Of a DNA stretch of 64,000 nucleotides, positions 37,785 through 47,688 are shown one piece after another (within the stretch, counting starts at the first letter, position 1; each line of letters starts with the position of its first letter). The notes below the pieces were generated by a model. That model searched no databases. It saw only the letters and a program-made list of their open reading frames with translations, and was not told where the DNA came from. This DNA is from Streptomyces albipurpureus. GTDB taxonomy: Bacteria > Actinomycetota > Actinomycetes > Streptomycetales > Streptomycetaceae. The DNA lies in assembly GCF_023701525.1 (NCBI RefSeq), contig NZ_JAMQAW010000002.1, forward strand, positions 171,437-235,436, in the 5' to 3' direction. Made by a program: the position numbers and the translations under genes.

Positions 37785-38510
37785 GTGACCCTTCCCCGAC
37801 CACTGATCGCCATCCCCGCTCGCTTCGCCGCCTCCGCCTCCGCGCTCCGGTACGGCGCCGAAGTCAGCGCCCGCGCACTGGTCGAGGCCGTCTGGCGGGC
37901 GGGCGGCGAGCCGGTGACGATCCACCCGTACGCCCCGGGGGGCTTCGCCTACGCGGCCGATGTGGCGGCCCGGCTGACCCGGTTCGACGGTGTACTGCTG
38001 CCGGGCGGCGATGACCTCCCTCCGCACCTGTACGAGAAGGAGCACGACTGGCGGACGCGCGCGCCCGGGATGGACGACGAGCAGGACGGTTTCGACCTGG
38101 AAGTCGCCCGCCAGGCACTGCGCCTGGGCCGACCGCTGCTCGCGGTCTGCCGAGGGCTCCAGATCGTCAACACCGTGCTCGGCGGCACCCTGCGCCACGG
38201 GGTGGACGGCCCCGAACGGGAGCACCGCCATCTGGTGCACCCGGTGACGCTGCGTCCTGGTTCCCGTATCGCTCGGATCACCGGCGGGGAGAAGGCTGAA
38301 GTCTCCTGCTACCACCGGCTGCGGGTGGACCGGCTGGGTGAGGGACTCCGGATCACCGCGAGGGCGGCGGACGGCACGCCCGAGGCGTTGGAACTGGTGG
38401 GCGCGAAGGGCTGGCTGACAGCGGTCCAGTGGCACCCCGAGGACACCGCGCACGAGGACCCCACCCAGCAGCGCATCTTCGACGCCCTGATCAAAGTCGC
38501 GACGCCCTGA
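37785..38510 (+). CDS. Gamma-glutamyl-gamma-aminobutyrate hydrolase-like class I glutamine amidotransferase (PuuD type)
   Basis: 241 residues. Nucleophile elbow RPLLAVCRGLQIVN (Cys), plus GVLLPGGDDLPPHLY and the His-Glu pair in AVQWHPEDTAHED. The PuuD group cleaves gamma-glutamyl amides such as gamma-glutamyl-GABA in polyamine catabolism; other peptidase C26 substrates are possible. No gamma-glutamylpolyamine synthetase is adjacent. The GTG at 37785 is a weakly supported start. Confidence 0.85.
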   Translation: MTLPRPLIAIPARFAASASALRYGAEVSARALVEAVWRAGGEPVTIHPYAPGGFAYAADVAARLTRFDGVLLPGGDDLPPHLYEKEHDWRTRAPGMDDEQDGFDLEVARQALRLGRPLLAVCRGLQIVNTVLGGTLRHGVDGPEREHRHLVHPVTLRPGSRIARITGGEKAEVSCYHRLRVDRLGEGLRITARAADGTPEALELVGAKGWLTAVQWHPEDTAHEDPTQQRIFDALIKVATP

Positions 38511-38766
38511 CGCTCACCCCGATAGTGCGCAGGGTCAGAAGACTCCCTCATCCGCACGCCGATGTGCGCGGTCAACACCAGGAGTGGGGCACCTCGGCGA
38601 TCCGGACCTGCTCGGGCCCAGAGCCCACCCTGCCTTGGCCAATGAGGCCACGGGTAAGCGGACCGGGCCGACCGCTGGCCGGCAGCGACGGTACGGCCGG
38701 GGTCCTCCGGCCGCACTCGTCGTCCCGGCCGGAAGCCCAACCGCCGGCAGGTTCTCGCGGGAAGCG

Positions 38767-39822
38767 CTACTCCTGCTTCTTCCGTCGGGTACCGAAGACG
38801 ATTTCATCCCAACTGGGAACTGCGGCACGTCGGCCTGGACGGACGCCATCCGCTTCCGCTTGGCGGTCGGTGGTTCCCGTGAGCCGATCACGATGGCCCG
38901 CGACCGTACGGGGCATCAGCACATCCGCGTACGCCGAACCGGCACCGGCCGAGGCCGCAGGAGCGGGTGGCTCCTCCACTTCGGGCTCCTGCATCGGCTC
39001 TGCTGGTGGCTCGGGCTGAACAGGGCGCTCCGGTACGACCATGTCACCGCGGAAGCTGGGCACCGCCTCCAGAAGACTGGTGAGTGAGTCGCGTTCGCCG
39101 ATGCTGGGATCCTCCGCGCTGGCCGCCGGACCACCGGCGCCCGGGCGTTCACCCGGGCGATCCAAGGTGCGATCCAGCGGTCTGTCGCGGGGCAGCCGAG
39201 CGATCCGAGGCACAAACGGGAAGCTGGGCTCCTGCGCTGTGGCGATGGTGTCGTCGGTCTCACCGATCAGCGCGCGCGCTTCATCATCCACGGCCTGGAC
39301 CAGCCGCCTTGGCGGGTCATAGGTCCAGCTCGCGGCGTGCGGTTCCCCCGCCACCCGGTAGACGAGCAGGACTTCCCAGGTGCCGTCATCGCGGCGCCAG
39401 GAGTCCCAGAGCGCGGTGTCCTTCTCCGCACCACGCAGGGTCAATCGTTCTTGGACTGCATCACCCAGCTGGGGTCCGGAGTTCTCACCGGGGCGGCGTA
39501 CGGGAGTCTTCCGAGCGCGCTCAGCCATGAACGCGCGCTCCGCGAGCACCGGCCCCTCGAAGCGGCGCACCCGCTCGACCGGAATACCGGCGAACTGGGC
39601 GACCTCTTCGGCCGAGGCTCCTGCGCGTATCCGCGCCTGGATGTCTCGGGGGCGGAGATGGCTCTCGACCTCGATCTCGATCTGCCCGAGGCGGGCGCGA
39701 TCATTGCGCACCGCGGCACGCAGCCGCTCATCGATGGGAAGCGTGTATTCCGTACTGTCCGCAGCTTTGAGCACCAGTCGTGTGCCGTCGTTGGAGACGG
39801 CCACGACACGCAGTTCGGGCAT
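38767..39822 (-). CDS. sepH: Septation protein SepH (DUF3071)
   Basis: 351 residues from the ATG at 39822. N-terminal DUF3071 (about 1-170: ELRVVAVSNDGTRLVLKAAD, YTLPIDERLRAAVRNDRARL) includes a helix-turn-helix-like segment (ARIRAGASAEEVAQFAGIPV). A disordered Pro/Glu-rich C-terminal half ends with the conserved SWDEIVFGTRRKKQE. SepH binds FtsZ and promotes its assembly during division and sporulation in Streptomyces. The AGGT of the upstream CGGGAGGTCCCC is a usable ribosome site. Confidence 0.93.
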   Translation of the reverse strand: MPELRVVAVSNDGTRLVLKAADSTEYTLPIDERLRAAVRNDRARLGQIEIEVESHLRPRDIQARIRAGASAEEVAQFAGIPVERVRRFEGPVLAERAFMAERARKTPVRRPGENSGPQLGDAVQERLTLRGAEKDTALWDSWRRDDGTWEVLLVYRVAGEPHAASWTYDPPRRLVQAVDDEARALIGETDDTIATAQEPSFPFVPRIARLPRDRPLDRTLDRPGERPGAGGPAASAEDPSIGERDSLTSLLEAVPSFRGDMVVPERPVQPEPPAEPMQEPEVEEPPAPAASAGAGSAYADVLMPRTVAGHRDRLTGTTDRQAEADGVRPGRRAAVPSWDEIVFGTRRKKQE

Positions 39823-40306
39823 GGGGACCTCCCGGGTGGTGCCTGCCGACGTCACCTGTGCGTCGCTGCTTCCGCTAGTCGAGTGTGGCCTGCCCGGGTG
39901 CAGCCTGCCACAACCTTGCCGAGTTGCCCGGCGTGTCGGGCACAGGCCCTAGATCGCCGTTATGGCACGGTTACCTGTTAACCACGCAGCGTCACTCTTC
40001 GTCACGCTGCGTGCAGATTCCCACGCGATATCGCGGCGTCGCCGGATCGAGCGCCACTTTCGGCCCCCTCCTTGGAGTCGGGACACCCGCAAGGGAGACC
40101 CTGCCCAAGGCTCGCCACAGTACTCCATTCGGGCCATCTGAGTGGACTGCCGCGCCGTTGAACTTCACCCCGCATTCGGCCCCTCACCGCCGGTGCATAG
40201 CTGACGGGTGTTCTGATTCACAGAATCTCCCCAAAGGGAACTAATTAACTCGCCCATTTGTCCCTCAGAGGTACAGAAACGACAGAAGGGAAAGCAGGGA
40301 CTGAGG
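39823..40306. other. Divergent spacer sepH / two-TM protein
   Basis: About 480 bp without a gene. It contains the hairpins at 39969-40013 and an AT-richer patch at 40205-40270, suited to a promoter. Confidence 0.5.
39969..40013. promoter_or_regulatory. Two adjacent inverted repeats upstream of sepH
   Basis: GGTTA/TAACC (39969-39983) is followed by CACGCAGCGTCAC-TCTTC-GTCACGCTGCGTG (39983-40013; 12 of 13 paired). About 150-190 bp upstream of sepH. It may be an operator or an mRNA structure. Confidence 0.45.
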
Positions 40307-41185
40307 ATGCATCAGAAGGCGGACACCGAAACAGACCGGACGCAGGAGCCCCAGCGACGGCTGGATCTCAGCGTCCCCCAAGTCGCCGGAAGTGCCCTCG
40401 CCGCGGTGGCGGCGGCGGTGCTCGCGTCCAGACTCGGTGTCTACGGCACCATCATCGGAGCAGGGGTCGTCAGTGTGGTGGCCACCTGTGGTGGCTCGGT
40501 CTTCCAGCATCTCTTCAGCCGTACCGGCGAGCAGATCCGCGAGGCGACGGTCCAAGGCCGGCCGGCGGGCGGACAGCCCTCGGGGGTGATCGGCCCGGGA
40601 CCGGACCGGACGCAGCGGTTGCCCTCGTACACCGGGGAATTCACCACGGCCACCACCCATGGCACCCGGGTCCGCGGTTGGAGGCGCCCGTTGATCGCGG
40701 CGGCCGTGGTCTTCGGCGTGTCCATGGGCGGTGTGACGGCGTACGAGTTGGCCTCGGGCTCCGAACTCAGCGGCGGCAAGGGCACCACATTCGGTTCCGT
40801 GGTCCGCGGGGACGACGCCGGCGGCCGGTCGGGGCCGGCCGATGCGCCTTCCACCTCCCCGGACGAACGCGATGACGAACAGTCACGCGATCCCGGACAG
40901 CGGCAGAGCCCGCACCCTGGCGGAACCGGGTCGCCGAACGCCGACGCGGATGAACCGCCGTCAGGTTCGAAGACCCCGAGCAACCCGGATCCCGATGAGG
41001 GCGGGGCGAGCGGGGCGGGCGAGGCGGGCCAAGGGAGCGGAGAGGAGAAGCCGGAAGGGGGCACGACCGGTGGCAGCACCGCGCCCGACGGCCCGGCCGA
41101 CTCGCCGGAGCCGCCCCCGGCCGATGGCCAGGCGCCGGCACCCGCGCCGAGCCCGCCCGCGCCCAGGACCAACGGGGCGGAGTGA
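40307..41185 (+). CDS. Two-TM membrane protein with a disordered proline/glycine-rich tail
   Basis: 292 residues. Hydrophobic segments at about 24-66 (probably one hairpin or a long pair) and about 127-146, then an extracytoplasmic tail rich in Pro, Gly, Asp, Glu and Ser with no domain. No enzymatic motif. The type occurs next to sepH in other Streptomyces; function unknown. AGGGACTGAGG lies directly before the ATG. Confidence 0.75.
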   Translation: MHQKADTETDRTQEPQRRLDLSVPQVAGSALAAVAAAVLASRLGVYGTIIGAGVVSVVATCGGSVFQHLFSRTGEQIREATVQGRPAGGQPSGVIGPGPDRTQRLPSYTGEFTTATTHGTRVRGWRRPLIAAAVVFGVSMGGVTAYELASGSELSGGKGTTFGSVVRGDDAGGRSGPADAPSTSPDERDDEQSRDPGQRQSPHPGGTGSPNADADEPPSGSKTPSNPDPDEGGASGAGEAGQGSGEEKPEGGTTGGSTAPDGPADSPEPPPADGQAPAPAPSPPAPRTNGAE

Positions 41186-41228
41186 GCGAAGCAGACCCGG
41201 GCCCTCGTCGCCCCCGGGAGCACCCGGC

Positions 41229-42551
41229 TCACTCCCCGAGTACGCGGCGCAGATAGTCGTTGCCGAACAGCCGCCCCGGATCGAGCCGGTCGCGTACCGC
41301 GGTGAACTCGGCGAACCGCGGATAGACCTCGGCGAGATACGCCGCGTCCCGCGTATGGACCTTGCCCCAGTGCGGCCGGCCGCCGTGGGCGGTCATGATG
41401 CGTTCCACCGCCGTGAAGTAGGAGCGGTGGGGCGTGCCGCGGTAGAGATGGACCGCGAGGTAGGCGCTCTCCCGGTCCGCCGCAGTCGACAGCGCGATGT
41501 CATCGGCCGGCGCCGTCCGCACCTCCACCGGAAAGCTGATCTTCAGCGGCGAACGCTCCACCATCGCCTTCACCTCGCGCAGCGCCGCCAGGGCGGCCTC
41601 ACGCGGCAGCGCGTACTCCATCTCCACAAAGCGGACCCGGCGGGGCGAGGTGAAGACCTTGTACGGAATGTCCGTGTAGGTGCGGGCGGAGAGCGCCCGG
41701 CTGCAGAGCTTGGAGATGGTGGGGATCGTCGCCGGTACGGCCCGCCCGAGCGAGTTGACCACCTGGAAGAGACCGTTGGACAGCAGTTCGTCATCGATCC
41801 AGCTACCGACCGCACCGGGTGGGTCGGACGGTCCCGCACTGCGGTTGTTGCGCTTGGTGACGCAGTTGTCGGTGTGCGGGAACCAGTAGAACTCGAAGTG
41901 CTCGTTCTCGGCGTGGAGCTCATCGAACTCCGCGAGCACCCGGTCGAAGGCCATCGGCTCCTCGCGCGCCCGCAGCAGGAAGAGGGGCTCCACGGCGAGG
42001 GTGATCGTGGTCACCACACCGAGCGCGCCGAGTCCGAGCCGCGACACCGCGAAGACGTCGGGGTTCCGGGTGGCGGAGCAGTTCAGTACCGTGCCGTCGG
42101 CGGTGACCAGTTCCAGCGCGGTGATCTGCGCGGCTATCGACGCGGAGTCCCGGCCGGTGCCATGGGTGCCGGTGCTGGTGGCGCCGGCGATCGTCTGGTC
42201 CATGATGTCGCCCATGTTGGCGAGGGAGAGTCCCTCACGGGCTAGGGCCACGTTCAGTCGCTTCAGCGGCGTACCCGATGCGACGGTCACGGTCATGGCG
42301 ACCCGGTCGATGGATCGGATGCCCGTCAGGAGATCAGGGCGAATCAGTAGCCCGTCGGTCGCGGCGATCGCCGTGAAGGAGTGGCCGGCGCCCGCGGTCT
42401 TCACCCGCAGGCCGTCCTCGGCCGCCCGTCGGATCGCCTCGGCGACTTCCTCGGTCGAGGCGGGGGACGCCTCCCGGGTCGGCCGCACCGAGACGGTGCC
42501 CGCCCAGTTACGCCAGGGTCGTATCGCGCCTCTCCGGCTGACCGTGCTCAT
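41229..42551 (-). CDS. FAD-linked D-arabinono-1,4-lactone oxidase family protein
   Basis: 440 residues. PCMH-type FAD-binding domain (VKTAGAGHSFTAIAATDGLL, TIAGATSTGTHGTG), then an ALO C-terminal domain with GGRPHWGKVH (the HWGK motif). It oxidises an aldonolactone or a related sugar alcohol with O2. The substrate is not set by sequence. The His that is covalently FAD-linked in some relatives would be that in GHSF. Its 5' end overlaps the MFS gene by 44 bp, so they are co-transcribed. Confidence 0.9.
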   Translation of the reverse strand: MSTVSRRGAIRPWRNWAGTVSVRPTREASPASTEEVAEAIRRAAEDGLRVKTAGAGHSFTAIAATDGLLIRPDLLTGIRSIDRVAMTVTVASGTPLKRLNVALAREGLSLANMGDIMDQTIAGATSTGTHGTGRDSASIAAQITALELVTADGTVLNCSATRNPDVFAVSRLGLGALGVVTTITLAVEPLFLLRAREEPMAFDRVLAEFDELHAENEHFEFYWFPHTDNCVTKRNNRSAGPSDPPGAVGSWIDDELLSNGLFQVVNSLGRAVPATIPTISKLCSRALSARTYTDIPYKVFTSPRRVRFVEMEYALPREAALAALREVKAMVERSPLKISFPVEVRTAPADDIALSTAADRESAYLAVHLYRGTPHRSYFTAVERIMTAHGGRPHWGKVHTRDAAYLAEVYPRFAEFTAVRDRLDPGRLFGNDYLRRVLGE

Positions 42552-43758
42552 CGCCCCGCTGCTCCTCCCCTGCCGGAACCGGCCTGTTCAGCCGGCGGTA
42601 CCCCAGAACCGCCACCACGATCGCGGCGGCTCCCGCGATCCCCGCCACCGCGTACGCGGCCTCCGCCCCCGCGGCGTCCACCGCCCAGCCCGCCCCCGAC
42701 GAGCCGAGCGCCACACCGACGGCGAGACCGGTGCTCACCCAGGTCATGCCCTCGGTGAGCTTGCTGCGCGGCACATGTACCTCGACGAGGGCCATGGTGG
42801 TCACCATGGTGGGAGCGACGGCCAGGCCCGCGATGAAGAGTGCAACGGCCAGCGAAGTGAGGTTTCCGACCAGTTGGAGGGGGATCATACTCACGGCCAT
42901 TCCGGCGACTCCCACCAGCCACCGGCGTTCGGGCGAGCCTTTGAGGTGGAGCACCCCGAAGACGAGTCCGGCGAGGCAGGAACCGAGCGCGTAGACCGCG
43001 AGCACCAGACTGGCCGCGGACTTGTGTCCCTCCTCGTCGGCGAAGGCCACGGTGACCACGTCCACCGCCCCGAAGATGGCGCCCGTCGCCACAAAGGTCA
43101 GTACGAGGACCTGTAGTCCGGGGGCGCGGAGCGCGGAGGCTCTGGTGTGCTGCTCGCGAGGGTGCGGCACGGGTTCGGTGGCGCGCTGGGCGGTCAGCCA
43201 GACGACACCGAGCACCAGGAACACCGTGGCGACCAACGGGCCGGCGGCCGGGAACCACGCGGTGGAGAGACCGATGGAGATGATCGGACCGAAGATGAAG
43301 CACAGCTCATCGACGATCGACTCCCAGGTGTAGGCGGTGTGCAGCTCACGCGGGGAGTACCGGTAGATCGCGGCCCACCGGGCCCGGATCATCGAGCCGA
43401 CGCTCGGTACGCAACCGGCTCCGGCGGCGAAGACGAAGAGGGTCCAGTCCGGAGCGCCGTTCTGGGCGCAGATCAGCAGTCCCGTCACCGCCGCCACCGC
43501 CACGAGCGTGGCAGGGCGCAGCACCCGGGCCTGACCGTGGCGGTCCACCAGTCGGGAGATCTGCGGCCCCACGACGGCGGCGGACATCGCGAGGGTGGCG
43601 GCGAGTGCCCCCGCCAGGCCGTAGCGGCCGGTGAGCTGGGAGACCATGGTGACGACGCCGATGCCCATCATGGACAGCGGCATGCGGCCGAAGAAGCCGG
43701 CGGCGGAGAACCACTTGCTGCCGGGGGCGGCGAAGATGGCGCGGTACGGACTGGGCAA
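42508..43758 (-). CDS. MFS transporter
   Basis: 416 residues and about 12 TM segments; GPQISRLVDRHGQARVLRPA is the motif-A loop. Its arrangement, with WAAIYRYSPRELHTAYTWES between the halves, is common to a Streptomyces MFS group of unknown substrate. Start is TTG at 43758 with GGAG at 7 nt. First gene of the pair with the lactone oxidase, so a role in import or export of a sugar acid is possible but unproven. Confidence 0.85.
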   Translation of the reverse strand: MPSPYRAIFAAPGSKWFSAAGFFGRMPLSMMGIGVVTMVSQLTGRYGLAGALAATLAMSAAVVGPQISRLVDRHGQARVLRPATLVAVAAVTGLLICAQNGAPDWTLFVFAAGAGCVPSVGSMIRARWAAIYRYSPRELHTAYTWESIVDELCFIFGPIISIGLSTAWFPAAGPLVATVFLVLGVVWLTAQRATEPVPHPREQHTRASALRAPGLQVLVLTFVATGAIFGAVDVVTVAFADEEGHKSAASLVLAVYALGSCLAGLVFGVLHLKGSPERRWLVGVAGMAVSMIPLQLVGNLTSLAVALFIAGLAVAPTMVTTMALVEVHVPRSKLTEGMTWVSTGLAVGVALGSSGAGWAVDAAGAEAAYAVAGIAGAAAIVVAVLGYRRLNRPVPAGEEQRGDEHGQPERRDTTLA

Positions 43759-44116
43759 GTGAGGCTCCGGTAAGGCGTATGGGCGGCGTTGGTAGGTTAC
43801 GCCTGGATATATGGCCCGTACATCGTCATTTTGGGCACATCATCCCTGTCCGGTGCCGCGCCGCTTACGGCGGGCCCCGCCTTCGCCCGGCGACGGCTCG
43901 CGGTGACCCCGCTCGCCGACGGCCCCGGGGCGATGCCAAGGGCCGCGCGCCCGCCCCAGCCCCGCTGCCGTCCCTCGCTCCACGGTGATGACCTGTGCCG
44001 AAGCCTTGGCCCCGGCCGGATCCCGCGGCCGTGGGCCGATGGTGCGGCACACCGTCGCACGGGCGCGTCCCGGGGCATGTCCACCGCGCGAAGGGAAGGG
44101 TGGCAGGATCGGAGTC
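43759..44116. other. Divergent spacer MFS / ferrochelatase
   Basis: About 360 bp. No gene seen. AT-richer at 43795-43840, probably the MFS promoter. Confidence 0.4.
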
Positions 44117-45244
44117 ATGTCCGATGAGTGCGCCCCCTCCCCCTACGACGCCCTGCTCCTGCTCTCCTACGGCGGCCCTGAGGGCCCGGACGACGTCGTC
44201 CCGTTCCTGGAGAACGCGACCCGCGGCCGAGGCATCCCCAGGGAGCGGCTCAAGGAGGTGGGGCAGCACTACTTTCTGTTCGGTGGTGTCAGCCCGATCA
44301 ACGAGCAGAACCGCACCCTGATGGACGCGTTGCGCAAGGACTTCGCCGATCACGGCTTGAACCTGCCCGTCCATTGGGGCAACCGGAACTGGGCGCCGTA
44401 TCTGACCGACACCCTGAGGGAGATGGCACGGGAGGGCCACCGCCGGATTGCCGTGCTGGTGACCAGCGCATACGCCTCATACTCGGGTTGCCGCCAGTAT
44501 CGGGAGGATCTGGCCGGCGCACTGTCGACGCTGGAAGCGGAAGGATTCCCGGCGCTTCGCGTCGATAAGCTCCGGCACTACTTCAACCATCCGGGCTTTG
44601 TCCGTCCCATGATCGACGGGGTGCTGAAGTCGCTCGGGGAGCTACCCGCCGAGGTACGGGCGGGGGCCCATCTCGCCTTCACCACCCACTCCATCCCCCT
44701 CACGGCGGCCGACACCTCGGGTCCGGTCGAGGGGCACGGCGACGGCGGGGCCTATCTCCGTCAGCATCTGGAGGTGGCGGGGCTCATCGCCGACGCCGTG
44801 CGCGAGGAGACGGGGGTCGAGCACCCCTGGCGGCTGGTCTACCAGTCCCGCAGCGGCGCGCCGCACATCCCCTGGCTGGAGCCGGACATCTGCGATCACC
44901 TGGAGGAGTTGAAGGGCTCGGGGGCCCCGGCGGCGGTGATGGTCCCGATCGGCTTTGTCTCGGACCATATGGAGGTCCTTTACGACCTCGACACGGAGGC
45001 GGTGGCGAAGGCGGCGGAGTTGGGGCTGCCGGTGCGGCGGTCGGCGACCGTCGGGGCCGATCCCCGGTTCGCCGCCGCGGTGCGCGAGCTGGTCCTTGAG
45101 CGGGCCGCGGCGGAGCGGGGTGCGCGGGTTCCCCGCTGTGCGCTGGGGTCGCTGGGGCCCTCGCACGACCTGTGTCCGATCGGCTGCTGCCCGGGGCGCT
45201 CGCCCCGACCGGCGGCGGCGGGTACGGGCGAGCGCCCCAGCTGA
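44117..45244 (+). CDS. cpfC: Coproporphyrin III ferrochelatase
   Basis: 375 residues from the ATG at 44117 (GGAG close upstream). Inserts Fe2+ into coproporphyrin III in the actinobacterial haem route. Motifs: [45 protein letters not shown] (catalytic His) and [16 protein letters not shown] with [16 protein letters not shown]. The Cys in SGCRQY and the C-terminal CALG...LCPIGCC set match the [2Fe-2S] cluster ligands of actinobacterial ferrochelatases. Also called hemH. Confidence 0.95.
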   Translation: MSDECAPSPYDALLLLSYGGPEGPDDVVPFLENATRGRGIPRERLKEVGQHYFLFGGVSPINEQNRTLMDALRKDFADHGLNLPVHWGNRNWAPYLTDTLREMAREGHRRIAVLVTSAYASYSGCRQYREDLAGALSTLEAEGFPALRVDKLRHYFNHPGFVRPMIDGVLKSLGELPAEVRAGAHLAFTTHSIPLTAADTSGPVEGHGDGGAYLRQHLEVAGLIADAVREETGVEHPWRLVYQSRSGAPHIPWLEPDICDHLEELKGSGAPAAVMVPIGFVSDHMEVLYDLDTEAVAKAAELGLPVRRSATVGADPRFAAAVRELVLERAAAERGARVPRCALGSLGPSHDLCPIGCCPGRSPRPAAAGTGERPS

Positions 45245-45481
45245 CCACCCGTACCCTCGCCGGCTCGCCCCCGCGGCTATCACCAGGCCCGGGGCCTGTC
45301 GCCGCGCGGTGGCCGACACCGGTCCGGGCCCCGGCCCCGAGTCAGGGGCCGGGCACCTCGGGTGTCGGTCGACGCACAGAACTCACCGTCCGTACGACAG
45401 TGCGAACGCATACCGTCCGAGCCACCCGTTCATCGGTGCGCGAGGATGAGAAGGATCATCCGACCGGGTAAAGGAATCGCC

Positions 45482-46291
45482 GTGACCGACGTCAGGGACC
45501 CCCTCCTGTCCGAACTGCTGGATCTCGCGCTGGAGGCCGCCGGACGGGCGGGAGAGTTGCTGCGCGATGGCCGACCCGCCGATCTCGGGGTCGCCGCGAC
45601 CAAGTCCAGTCCCATCGACGTCGTCACCGAGATGGACATCGCGGCCGAGAAACTGATCACCGGTTTTCTGCTGGAGCACCGGCCCGACGACGGGATCCTC
45701 GGCGAGGAGGGTGCCTCGACCACGGGCACCAGCGGTGTGCGCTGGGTCATCGACCCGCTCGACGGCACGGTCAACTACCTCTACGGCTTGCCGACCTGGG
45801 CGGTCTCCATCGCCGCCGAGGCGAACGGGGAGACCGTCGTCGGAGTGGTCGAGGTGCCCCAGCGCAGGGAGACCTGCCGGGCGGTGCTCGGCGGGGGCGC
45901 CTACCTCAACGACAAGCCGGTGCGGTGCCGCCCCGCCGCCCCGCTGGATCAGTCCCTGGTGTCCACCGGCTTCAACTACGTCCAGTCCGTACGAGCCCAT
46001 CAGGCCGATGTCGCCCAGCGGTTGATCCCCCGGCTCCGGGACATCCGCCGCAGCGGCTCCGCCGCCGTGGACCTCTGCGATGTCGCGGCGGGCCGGCTGA
46101 ACGGCTACTACGAGCGCGGGCTCAGCCCCTGGGATCTCGCGGCCGGCGATCTGATCGCCCGCGAAGCGGGGGCCCTGACGGGCGGACGTCCCGGCCAGCG
46201 GGCCTCCTATGACCTCACGGTGGCGGCGGGCCCGGGGGTGTTCGAACCTCTCCAAGAGCTCCTGGAGGAGTTCGGCGCCTGGCACGACTGA
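45482..46291 (+). CDS. Inositol monophosphatase family protein
   Basis: 269 residues from the GTG at 45482 (AAAGGAAT 8 nt upstream). Metal and catalytic motifs: GEEGAS, WVIDPLDGTVNYLYGLP and the C-terminal GLSPWDLAAGDLIAREAG. Mg-dependent phosphatase acting on inositol phosphate or a related sugar phosphate; in actinobacteria candidates include mycothiol and phosphatidylinositol precursors. About 240 bp after the ferrochelatase gene. Confidence 0.93.
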   Translation: MTDVRDPLLSELLDLALEAAGRAGELLRDGRPADLGVAATKSSPIDVVTEMDIAAEKLITGFLLEHRPDDGILGEEGASTTGTSGVRWVIDPLDGTVNYLYGLPTWAVSIAAEANGETVVGVVEVPQRRETCRAVLGGGAYLNDKPVRCRPAAPLDQSLVSTGFNYVQSVRAHQADVAQRLIPRLRDIRRSGSAAVDLCDVAAGRLNGYYERGLSPWDLAAGDLIAREAGALTGGRPGQRASYDLTVAAGPGVFEPLQELLEEFGAWHD

Positions 46292-46445
46292 TCGGGCTTG
46301 CTGATCTCAGGGTGGCCGGGCGCCCCGGCGGGCGAACAGCCGAGGCAGGCGATGGCCCCAGCACGCCCACCACGGGCCACAACAGCCCCAGGGGCCTCCG
46401 CTGCCGACCGGGGGGCAGCCGTACGCCCCTCGGGCGCTCAGGACG

Positions 46446-46483
46446 GCGCAGGGCCCCCGCCAGCATCGGCGGGGGCCCTGCGC
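46446..46483. terminator. Bidirectional terminator, 16-bp stem
   Basis: GCGCAGGGCCCCCGCC pairs perfectly with 46468-46483 around AGCATC. It lies between the convergent inositol phosphatase gene and the small ORF. Confidence 0.9.
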
Positions 46484-46496
46484 TTGAGGGTGGGGG

Positions 46497-46664
46497 CTAC
46501 GCTGCCCCTACTTCCACACCGTGCTCGGCGGCCAGACGGTGGAGATCGTCCAACTCTTCCTGCTCGACATCGGCCAGGAACTCATCGCCCGTCGCACGAG
46601 CAAGTGTGAGATCCGTCTCCGCTGCCTTGATGCGCTGTACCAGTCCTGCGGTAAATGCGTCCAT
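46497..46664 (-). CDS. Small conserved helical protein
   Basis: 55 residues from the ATG at 46664 (GAGGG 7 nt upstream): MDAFTAGLVQRIKAAETDLT to the end VEVGAA. Likely one helical hairpin. It resembles a short conserved Streptomyces protein found beside cutRS; function unknown. The longer open frame upstream (to 46748) lacks conserved character. Confidence 0.65.
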   Translation of the reverse strand: MDAFTAGLVQRIKAAETDLTLARATGDEFLADVEQEELDDLHRLAAEHGVEVGAA

Positions 46665-47028
46665 GTGCGCCCCCTCGTCGTGGGTCGGTGGCACGGGGGT
46701 GTGCCTCGGGGTCCCCCTGCCGCAGCAGGGGACGGGGTGATCGATCACCCATGGCCGCAGTGGGCCGGGGTTGTGGCGTCGCCACGTAGGACGTCGCTGC
46801 CACTAGCAGGGCGTGATCTCAGGATGTCTAAGCGTCCTCCCCCAGCCGCTCACGGGCAAAACCTCAACTGGCCCGAGAATCCGGTCAATTCCCTCGGACC
46901 GATTCCTGGCCCCCGGGGCCCATCTCGCCTTACCGCCGGTTTACGCGCGTAACGGGCAGGATGGAGGCGCACAGCGAGTGCAAAAACGCCCTGATCATGG
47001 CTGATGGGCCCAAAGGAAGGAACGCGAC
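46665..47028. other. Spacer upstream of cutR
   Basis: About 360 bp. No gene seen. Contains the palindrome at 46941-46952. Confidence 0.4.
46941..46952. promoter_or_regulatory. Palindrome TTACGCGCGTAA upstream of cutR
   Basis: Perfect 12-bp palindrome, 77 bp before the cutR ATG. Possible regulator site. Confidence 0.35.
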
Positions 47029-47682
47029 GTGCGCGTACTCGTCGTCGAGGACGAGCAGCTGCTCGCCGATGCGGTGGCCACCGGACTGCGCCGAGAGGCA
47101 ATGGCCGTGGACGTCGTGTACGACGGCGCGGCGGCTCTGGAGCGCATCGGCGTCAACGACTACGACGTGGTCGTCCTGGACCGCGACCTCCCTCTGGTCC
47201 ACGGCGATGACGTCTGCCGAAAGATCGTCGAGCTCGGTATGCCCACCCGCGTCCTGATGCTGACCGCTTCGGGCGATGTCAGCGACCGGGTCGAGGGGCT
47301 GGAGCTCGGCGCGGACGACTATCTGCCCAAGCCGTTCGCCTTCACCGAGCTGACCGCCCGGGTGCGCGCGCTGGGCCGGCGCACCACAGTGCCCCTGCCG
47401 CCCGTTCTGGAGCGCGCGGGGATCAAGCTGGACCCCAACCGCCGGGAGATCTTCCGGGACGGTCGGGAGATCCAGCTCGCGCCCAAGGAGTTCGCGGTGC
47501 TGGAAGTGCTGATGCGCAGCGAGGGTGCCGTCGTCTCGGCCGAGCAGCTGCTGGAGAAGGCGTGGGACGAGAACACCGATCCCTTTACCAATGTGGTGCG
47601 GGTGACGGTGATGACCCTGCGTCGCAAGCTGGGAGAGCCGCCGGTGATCGTCACCGTCCCCGGCTCGGGATATCGGATCTGA
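47029..47682 (+). CDS. cutR: Response regulator CutR
   Basis: 217 residues, OmpR class. Receiver with Asp51 (VVVLDRDLP) and Lys101 (YLPKPFAF); winged helix with FAVLEVLMRSEGAVVSAEQL and TNVVRVTVMTLRRKLGEPP. The sequence closely matches the CutR I know from S. lividans and S. coelicolor, linked to secretion stress and antibiotic production. AAAGGAAGGAACGCGACG precedes the ATG. Six bp separate it from cutS. Confidence 0.93.
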   Translation: MRVLVVEDEQLLADAVATGLRREAMAVDVVYDGAAALERIGVNDYDVVVLDRDLPLVHGDDVCRKIVELGMPTRVLMLTASGDVSDRVEGLELGADDYLPKPFAFTELTARVRALGRRTTVPLPPVLERAGIKLDPNRREIFRDGREIQLAPKEFAVLEVLMRSEGAVVSAEQLLEKAWDENTDPFTNVVRVTVMTLRRKLGEPPVIVTVPGSGYRI

Positions 47683-47688
47683 TCTGCG

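Noticed and set aside
40842..42245. 467-codon plus-strand frame opposite the lactone oxidase
   Set aside because: Shadow of the biased minus-strand gene; Arg/Pro/Gly-rich without conserved motifs.
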